From Saccoglossus kowalevskii (taxonomy: Eukaryota; Hemichordata; Enteropneusta; Harrimaniidae), in contig NW_003144786.1 of the NCBI RefSeq assembly GCF_000003605.2, forward strand, positions 1,965,237-1,978,133: a stretch of 12,897 bases of DNA. The letters are read 5' to 3'. A program made the position numbers and the translations under genes. The notes beneath the pieces were generated by a model that was not told the origin of the DNA, did not search any database, and worked only from the letters and a program-made list of their open reading frames with translations. Below, one piece after another: positions 7,867 to 12,897 of this stretch (the stretch's first letter is position 1; every line of letters starts with the position of its first letter).

Positions 7867-8387
7867 TCACCATTTGTTACTGTCAGATTTTCCATGAGTA
7901 TTTATTTCATTGATCAGTTCTTTTAGTACAACTTTGTTAATACCTGGCTTAGGTTTTATAAAGTTGGAATAATCACTTAATAAAACCAGAACTCCGAAGA
8001 GCATCATCAACAGCTGTTGATTTGTCTCTAAGAAACAAGCACCAAAGTATAATAGTTGGATGGCATCGCATCTGTCTGCCAGCAGTACATTTGGCATGCC
8101 TCAACTGTTCTTCACAGAACAAGCGCTGGAAACAGTCTTCTGAATATGCTTTGGTAACTTCACTATAATTGTCTTTCATTAAAGGACTTAAATCAGACTG
8201 TAAGGATTCCCCCCACACTAATACCTTCAGTACTTATGAGTGACTTCTTCACATTTGATCTCTCTCTGTATAAATGTGTTGCTCTTGCTTGTAATTTTGT
8301 CTTGTTAAGATACCTGATACTGGCTTTACAATGAGTGTCTGTACGCATGCTTTGTTCTTGGCCCCGACATTTTCTTTTTGATAACAT
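7867..8387 (-). pseudogene. P-element-like transposase N-terminal core, frameshifted
   Basis: Three overlapping frames together give the N-terminal core. 8193-8387 supplies a basic KRKCR..., ERSNVKKSLISTEGISVG segment. 7973-8218 supplies ESLQSDLSPLMKDN, CFQRLFCEEQL and MRCHPTIILWCLFLRDKS. 7867-7980 supplies SDYSNFIKPKPG. The first junction falls in a run of six C on the plus strand (8209-8214), a classic indel site. At the second the expected 'LPSERTL' is missing. Family members have 'FW.QQ......MRWHP..I.WCL.L...S..AY..LR.SG...LPS.RTL.DYTH', which these pieces follow closely. Confidence 0.65.
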
Positions 8388-8410
8388 TGATCTATAAGAT
8401 GAGTACTTAC

Positions 8411-8610
8411 AGCATCTATTCCTGTCTTGTTATCAGCAGAAAATCAACTAATCGAATAGTTAAATTGTAAAAAGTTCCATCCTCAGCTTTTGCATTGTTA
8501 TTTACCTCAATATAGGCAGATGCCTCATTTTCTCCAGCAAATGAAACAGATTTTACCTTCTCTCCACTCTTATTATTAGTGTAATAAAACATGCAAAAAT
8601 GATTTTTCAC
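8411..8610 (-). other. Unassigned open frame next to the P-type remnant
   Basis: The minus-strand frame reads EKVKSVSFAGENEASAYIEV, NNNAKAEDGTFYNLTIRL and ends at 8416. An adjoining frame reads FSADNKTGIDA up to a good donor (GATGCT|GTAAGT, exon end 8411). I do not recognise the family. By position it could be the part between a lost THAP domain and the P-type core, or an unrelated exon. The next acceptor-like site is only 12 bases away, too close for an intron. Confidence 0.3.
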
Positions 8611-8641
8611 AATTTACCATTTAGTCATCTCAAACGTTTGT

Positions 8642-9564
8642 AGTTCTCTACTATGCTACGTGCAAAGGAAAAACACCTGATATTCGCAAATGACCTATCG
8701 TGCAACACTTGACAATAGTTGATGCATCTTCTGTCGCCCTAAAATTTCTTTCATCAATGGAGCTTAAATGCAGCAACATGGTCAGTCGAGTTGACTTCTT
8801 TACAAAGCAAGAAAGTTGACCCACAGTTTACTTTCACATACATTATTGTGGCAAGTATCCTCCATATCATCAAGCACAGTGACGTAGGCTTGACTTGTGC
8901 TTTTTTTGCCTCTAGAATATTTCAATTTTAAATTGTATGGTAAGTAACCAGAAAAGTAGCGAAGAGCTTTCTTTTTATCAACACTCATTGGCTTCAATGA
9001 AACAGTCTGTTCTGTCTCGTTTAAGCTTTACTATGGTGACTAAATTAAGTAAACACAATAATAATGTTTGAAACAGCTGTACATATTGGACATTATCAAT
9101 AAAACATACTTTGAAAATGTTAAAGACTGTGTCGTGGCTTTGTTGAAAAATTTGATAAAACCCAGTCCAAATATGTTTTCTCCCTATCCCCTGACGTCAC
9201 TGCTTCCCATAGTTGTGCGGAAAATTGAGTTACCAGAAATAGCAAAGACAGCGATCCTGACTTCAGTTTACTGGCGATTTGATGTACAATTGCAGCAACT
9301 GCATAACCATTGACACTCCCATTCACCTTAAGATTGTCATCTTCTTCCATTTCCACTAGTATTAGAAAAACTAGTTCTGCCAAATTGTCTTTTAAATTCT
9401 GCTCTGTATAGGACTATAAAATGATTTCAGCATTTGGTTCTCATTCCAGGTTGATAGTATTAAACAATATAGAAGGGAATTGTGTAGGGAAAAGCACAGG
9501 TAAATTACACAAATTCCATGCATACATCAATTGGCGTGAAGGGCAATTGGCATAGTAGAGAACT
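8642..9564. repeat. 15-bp inverted repeat pair, 923 bp apart
   Basis: AGTTCTCTACTATGC at 8642-8656 recurs exactly on the opposite strand at 9550-9564, both copies pointing inward. Beyond 15 bp only scattered matches (A, TGC) continue. This would fit short terminal inverted repeats of a 0.9-kb non-autonomous DNA transposon. No matching target-site duplication is visible: the left flank is ACGTTTGT and the right flank GACAATAT. A chance match is possible in AT-rich DNA. Confidence 0.35.
8800..9383 (-). other. Two unassigned minus-strand open frames
   Basis: One frame (8800-8997) reads MKPMSVDKKKALRYFSGYL, then LKLKYSRGKKSTSQAYVTVL and an acidic DDMEDTC. Another (9120-9383) reads VEMEEDDNLKVNGSVNGYAV, then AAIVHQIASKLKSGS and onward. 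Both look protein-like in composition but match no family I know, and splice borders are not firm. The plus-strand frame at 9068-9313 is their mirror image. They lie inside the inverted-repeat pair and upstream of the P-type remnant. Confidence 0.25.
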
Positions 9565-9742
9565 GACAATATTCCTTGTTCTGGCTTTTCTTTTTATTCT
9601 GTATACTTATTTCAACTTTTTCAAAGTGTTGATAATATTAAAAGCCAAGGACGAATACTAATAAAAAGCATTAAAAAAATAATGAATATAGACGAATCCG
9701 AGTAGCAGATGAACTACCCCTACCCCTAGGCGGCGCACTCAC

Positions 9743-9751
9743 GGCCGCCAT
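9743..9751 (-). promoter_or_regulatory. Candidate minus-strand start site: ATGGCGGCC|GTGAGT with YY1-like motif
   Basis: On the minus strand TAATGGCGGCC is followed directly by GTGAGT (9737-9742), so a three-codon first exon M-A-A with a good donor is possible. ATGGCGGC is also the core of the YY1 site often found at animal start codons. The patch 9729-9750 holds four CpGs in a region otherwise poor in CpG. Read without splicing, the frame gives about 26 residues and then a stop. No acceptor exon in matching phase could be tied to it. Confidence 0.3.
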
Positions 9752-9960
9752 TACTGGGAGGCAACAAGTGGAAATCTTTCGCCAATGTAAAATTGTTTGA
9801 TCAAATTTCCATGTCGTAATTTTAATTAGTGTTTTTAATGTTTTTATGATCGTGGGAGGGTCAGGAAACTAAGTTTCTAGGATGCACGATTGAAAGACAC
9901 ATGAGGAGTGCATGTATAGGCAAAAATACTGACAGGGGTGTGAATAGCTGGTAGTTTGAA

Positions 9961-10260
9961 ACCCCTACCCTTTATCAGACAAAAATAAACTCAAATTGCC
10001 TACCCCTTTTCAGACAAACTGTGGATATTTGACACAGGGTCAGCTATTTCTATTTACCTAGATTGAAATGAAGTTACAGAAAGAACAAACCAGCTTCATT
10101 TTCTTGATTGTTGGATCACTCAAGCTCTAGAGACAGTCTTTGGAAAATATGGACCCCTTTTCAGACAGAAATAATGAAGGAGACCCTTTTTCAGACAGAC
10201 AGGGTAAAATAACATACCCCTTTTCAGACAGAAGTGGTGCGTTTGGAACCCCTTTTGACG
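9961..10260. repeat. Interspersed minisatellite, unit ACCCCTTTTCAGACAGA
   Basis: The motif occurs six times: 9961-9985 (variant), 10001-10018, 10152-10170, 10181-10199, 10215-10233 and 10247-10260 (truncated). The last four are spaced 30-35 bases, the first two about 40. On the minus strand the last copies read LSEKG in one open frame (PLLSEKGYVI, PCLSEKGSPSL, FLSEKGSIF). That frame runs on for 175 codons (10127-10654) but becomes Cys/Phe-rich and featureless, so I take it as a repeat and not a gene. Confidence 0.7.
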
Positions 10261-10289
10261 GCACATATACATATAGCACTTCAATGTGA

Positions 10290-10425
10290 TCCCACCTACC
10301 CCGCCACCCCGGAGGCAGCCTCACCAAATGCACTGGTTTCCAACTTAACAGAAAAAAAAGGGAATCTGCCAAGCAACAGAAGCAGATTATACAAAAGAAA
10401 GACTTCTTTCTAAGGAATGTTTCGG
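10290..10425 (+). other. Candidate plus-strand basic exon ending at GTAAGT
   Basis: A plus-strand frame is open from 10290 to a consensus donor (TTTCGG|GTAAGT, exon end 10425). It reads CTGFQLNRKKRESAKQQKQI and then IQKKDFFLRNVSG, strongly basic and helical. There is no ATG in it, and its start could be the acceptor-like TTAACAG at 10351. The sequence just beyond (10430-10640) is relatively CpG-rich. It could be an upstream exon of the plus-strand gene at 12.2 kb, but the frame may also be chance. Confidence 0.25.
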
Positions 10426-10654
10426 GTAAGTCGAAATAGAACGATTTATAGCAGTAAAATGAATGTTTAGCGATACAAATGAAAAGCTCGCGTCTCACAA
10501 AATTGTGAACAAAGCAAATTTCGCCGATCCACATCGTTTGTTTTGTATTCGTAATAGCAGTATGAGTATTGAAGCATAATACAACACCGGCAGTATCATA
10601 TGAAATTACGTGAAGGCAGCTTTTAATTATTCTGGTTCGTTTGTAAACAAACAT

Positions 10655-11265
10655 GTTAATGTAAATGTAATTCGTGATTTTGCATTCAATGTGATTACAA
10701 CTGAACTATTGAACTATTCGACGTAAAACAGTGTTGGACCCTTCCTGTTCAAGAAATGTGGACCACTTGGAATAATGAACATTTAGATTTCTCATTGTAA
10801 TTTTGCAATTCAACTGTTTGTACATGTATTTTACTGGTGTATTTTCACAATGTAAAGCACCATGTTGAGTTCTCATGCAGAGTCGGTGTTTATAATTACT
10901 GTACATGATGTCAAAACTTACCCCTTAATGTATTTTACAAGACTCAAATTCACTTGAAAATTTTGTATACCAGTTTTTAGCTGATTTATCACATGGTGTG
11001 CTTTTATATATTAACGCATTGTAAAAATGCTATACAAGCCAAAATTTGGGTAGCAGTTACTTCAAAATGTGGAGCATTTTGCTATGCGATACAGCCGAAT
11101 TTCAACCCTGGCTGTTTTTATATCACAAGGTGCATGTAAATAAAAGTATCATAATTGAGTATTCAACTACAACATGAATGACTTTAAGCTCTGTTGTCAG
11201 TAAGTGTTGGCAAAAGATGATGAAAGTAAAACCTCTTGAGGTGCATGGTGATGTTGTTCTTGTAC
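10655..11265. other. AT-rich stretch without recognisable genes
   Basis: No convincing motif or exon was found on either strand. The minus-strand frame 10706-10906 (66 codons) has no recognisable content and no good splice borders. Confidence 0.5.
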
Positions 11266-11505
11266 TCATGGTAAATCTAGTGGAACATCAGCAATCTCAT
11301 TAATTTGAGCCCAAACAAGAAACTTGTACTTTGTTCTGGTCTTCCTGGGCAAAACATTGCAAATTGTACTGGGTATAGTAACCGCTGGCTGCGGCTGTTT
11401 GGCATCTTTACTGTAGCCTATATCATAATTTCCACTCTTGATCAGACCTTGAACAGTTCCGCCATGTTTCTGCAGCTTTCTTTCAGTTGCATGGGCACTT
11501 GATCT
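11266..11505 (-). other. Unassigned 79-codon open segment downstream of the YqaJ remnant
   Basis: Between a TAG (11506-11508) and a TGA (11266-11268) the minus strand is open. It reads ATERKLQKHGGTVQGLIKSG, then NYDIGYSKDAKQPQPAVTIP and later RKTRTKYKFLVWAQINEIAD. It has no ATG. Composition and length suggest coding origin. It overlaps the end of the YqaJ remnant in a different frame, so it may be the shifted continuation of that protein or another gene. No family is recognised. Confidence 0.35.
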
Positions 11506-11696
11506 CTAATATTGTTGAGGTATCCACAATCATGAATGCCATCGAAGCTTGCGCCAAGCCAACTCTCTTTGTGCATACAACTAAACCAGTTGTTTGTACC
11601 TTCTGTCCAGTTACCTGTTCATAAAGTTATCGTGCAGTATTTTCATTGTTCTGTCTAATGTCTTGTTGCTGCATTACCTGTGAAGCGTGGGTGAAC
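11489..11696 (-). pseudogene. Degraded YqaJ-type exonuclease domain
   Basis: Four family blocks occur in order on the minus strand but in shifting frames. They are HPRFTGNAATRH (11658-11693), LYEQVTGQKVQTTGLVV (11576-11626, preceded by a stop), WLGASFDGIHDCG (11523-11561) and ILEIKCPC (11489-11512). YqaJ proteins read '...G..ATR.G...E..A...YE..TG..V...GLVV....WLGASPDG......LLEIKCP'. The D of the DG block and the E.K of EIKCP are the metal-binding catalytic residues of this PD-(D/E)XK nuclease fold and are kept. At least two frameshifts and one stop make it non-functional. Such genes are often multicopy in invertebrates. Confidence 0.65.
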
Positions 11697-11699
11697 ATG

Positions 11700-12205
11700 G
11701 TTGCAAATCCATGTTGATGGGTCAGTGTCCAGTTTCTTTGGGATAGCTTGCAGCTGCACTACTTATGATACATAGCTTTCTCTGAGATGTTCAAAAGGCA
11801 GAGTTTGGGTTTGTTGTCTGCATCGAAAGTATACATGCTTTTGTAGCCGTCACTTGAACATGTTATTAAATATTAAATTATTATTACCAAGGTAGTATTA
11901 TTTTTTATCTATTTCCTGATAGAATTTTTTTATTTACTTTCATTTTAATTTAAATAATTTTGTTTTGAGTTTGTGTGTGTGTTTATTTTTTTTTTCCACA
12001 TCAGAATTCGTTATTAACATTCAAATGTCTAAATATTTGGAATAGTTATGAAATGGCTTGTGCTGCCATGTTATTTTATTTCCATCCTGCCGTGCGTTCG
12101 GGTAAACCGTTAATTATTTGCAAATGGAGTTAATATTATGTTTCTTAGATATATTAAAATTATTTTTTTATAACGGTCAGACCACAATATATATATCATT
12201 GGCAG
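11700..12205. other. Mostly unassigned; simple T and GT runs
   Basis: A minus-strand frame at about 11762-11860 (DGYKSMYTFDADNKPKLC...) is open for some 33 codons and could be an upstream piece of the YqaJ remnant, but is not recognised. From 11870 the sequence is very AT-rich, with a short GT microsatellite near 11970-11982 and a T-run at about 11986-11996. Confidence 0.4.
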
Positions 12206-12210
12206 GTGAG

Positions 12211-12504
12211 AAGAGGTCATAAAATGGACATGGACAAAGGATGAAGAGAATGCTCTTGTGCAATATATTAGCTTATCAAAACTTGAATTTGAATTTGATG
12301 AATGGCCATACATGAAGGGGAGCAGTAAATATTGGTGTGATGCTACAGTTTCTTTGAATAAAGTAGGATTTGGTGGGGGAACAAATTGTACAACAATAAT
12401 TTTGACTAAAGTTTATAATAATGAAATTGAGTTAGCAACAGTGGCTAAACATTACAGTAAAATTAGACAGAGCAAAAACTGTAATGAGAGCTCCTGTTAT
12501 GTGT
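12211..12504 (+). CDS. SANT/Myb-like domain exon, plus strand
   Basis: A plus-strand frame is open from just after a polypyrimidine-poor acceptor region (ATCATTGGCAG at 12205 or GAG at 12210) to a TAG at 12504-12506. It reads EVIKWTWTKDEENALVQYI, then SLSKLEFEFDEWPYMKGSSK and YWCDATVSL. 'W(T)..E..ALV.YI ... WP.MKG...YW..A' is the pattern of SANT/Myb-like or MADF-like DNA-binding domains seen at the N-terminus of many invertebrate transposon-associated proteins. The residues after YWCDATVSLNK lose the pattern, so the exon may end near a donor-like AATAAA|GTAGGA at 12363. The first M at 12258 is internal to the domain and unlikely to be the start. Confidence 0.5.
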
Positions 12505-12650
12505 AGAAGTTCTATGCTTTTCTCTATCTACTACTGGCCAAGTTATGTACTAGTGCATATAAGAAATATATGTAGTATGTAGTGCCAACCATGCACACTG
12601 TAGGTACTGATACAGATCTCAACAATTTGAATTTGACTTTTCTGTTTTAG

Positions 12651-12858
12651 TTGATGCTTGTCGACAGCACACTGTTGATGGGGAAAAATCTCTTAAGTCC
12701 AAGTATAGGACATTGGAAAATGCTGAAGTGACATATGTATGGGAATGTTATGAAATATGCCATAACACTAACCACATTATTAACAATGCTTCTAACAACC
12801 AATCACATTCAAAGTCTACACCATATCTAATAAGAAATAAAGATATTCCACCATTAAG
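12651..12858 (+). CDS. Candidate next exon of the SANT-like gene, plus strand
   Basis: A strong acceptor (TGACTTTTCTGTTTTAG|TTGATG) and a donor (ATTAAG|GTAGCG) border a 208-base frame that is fully open. It reads DACRQHTVDGEKSLKSKYRT, then LENAEVTYVWECYE and a Ser/Asn-rich tail. 'ACR......S.KSK' could correspond to the last helix of the SANT-like domain. The gene would continue beyond the right edge of the window. No catalytic motif is visible. Confidence 0.4.
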
Positions 12859-12897
12859 GTAGCGAGACTATTATTTGTGTTGAAAATTACGATTTTC

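Larger units (their letters stand above)
6966..8387 (-). pseudogene. P-element/THAP9-like transposase remnant
   Basis: Seven pieces on the minus strand follow the order of a P-type transposase. They are 8193-8387 and 7973-8218 (GESLQSDLSPLMK, CFQRLFCEEQLRHAK, MRCHPTIILWCLFLRDKS, ALRSSGF), 7867-7980 (SDYSNFIKPKPGINKVVLKE), 7689-7780 (LVKTTRNCWANSEAQK), 7406-7444 (GHPLLWSHLTKL), 7301-7339 (TSFSIMIVNLVAQ), 7142-7220 (KPNLALYTDVNEI) and 6966-7031. These enzymes are GTP-dependent cut-and-paste transposases with an RNase H-like core. A C6/G6-run frameshift (8209-8214), a deletion at 7975-7980 where 'LPS.RTL' is expected, loss of most of the 'DEM' catalytic block, and stops show it is dead. No THAP zinc finger was found upstream. 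Confidence 0.7.

Noticed and set aside
9068-9313. 81-codon plus-strand ORF
   Set aside because: It is the mirror image of the minus-strand frame at 9120-9383, and neither has known homology by eye.
10127-10654. 175-codon minus-strand ORF as a Cys/Phe-rich membrane protein
   Set aside because: Its C-terminal third is the minisatellite read in frame and the remainder has no organised membrane segments or conserved motif.
1-12897. tRNA, rRNA, CRISPR array or bacterial operon
   Set aside because: No tRNA-like arms, no rRNA signature, no regularly spaced identical repeats with unique spacers, and no closely packed long ORFs were found.

Overview
This is an AT-rich, intron-bearing stretch with no bacterial-style gene layout. 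ORFs are short, good GT-AG splice sites border many open frames, and homopolymer and minisatellite tracts are common. It reads as nuclear DNA of an animal. The recognisable protein families (KDZ transposase, P-element/THAP9-like transposase, RecQ-type helicase, YqaJ nuclease, SANT-like domain) are typical of repeat-rich marine invertebrates such as cnidarians, sponges and lophotrochozoans. The species cannot be named from the sequence.

Layout. (1) 1-1700: no recognisable gene; a locally CpG-rich stretch (about 840-1010) and a perfect CRE-type palindrome suggest possible regulatory DNA. (2) 1560-2230: simple and repeated DNA, with a Z-DNA-prone alternating palindrome, a 78-bp-period tandem pair, a G12 tract and a perfect hairpin. 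(3) 2890-5955, minus strand: a multi-exon KDZ-type transposase remnant, with candidate 3' exons at the low-coordinate end. (4) 6393-6759, minus strand: two helicase-like exons carrying motif Ia and the DECH box. (5) 6966-8390, minus strand: a P-element/THAP9-like transposase remnant broken by frameshifts, deletions and stops. (6) 8400-9570: unassigned open frames, flanked by a 15-bp inverted repeat. (7) 9737-9751: a CpG-rich patch that looks like a very short first exon on the minus strand. (8) 9960-10260: an interspersed minisatellite-like repeat that reads LSEKG on the minus strand. (9) 11260-11700, minus strand: a degraded YqaJ exonuclease domain. (10) 12211 to the right edge, plus strand: one or two exons of a SANT/Myb-like gene that continues past the window.

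How they work together: there is no sign of an operating pathway. The P-type, helicase and KDZ pieces lie head to tail on one strand and the first and last carry clear lesions. This points to a pile-up of old mobile-element genes, possibly nested, rather than a functional cassette. The best preserved parts are the two KDZ exons at 4406-5091, the helicase exon at 6393-6535 and the SANT-like exon at 12211. All family assignments come from reading motifs by eye; no database search was possible.
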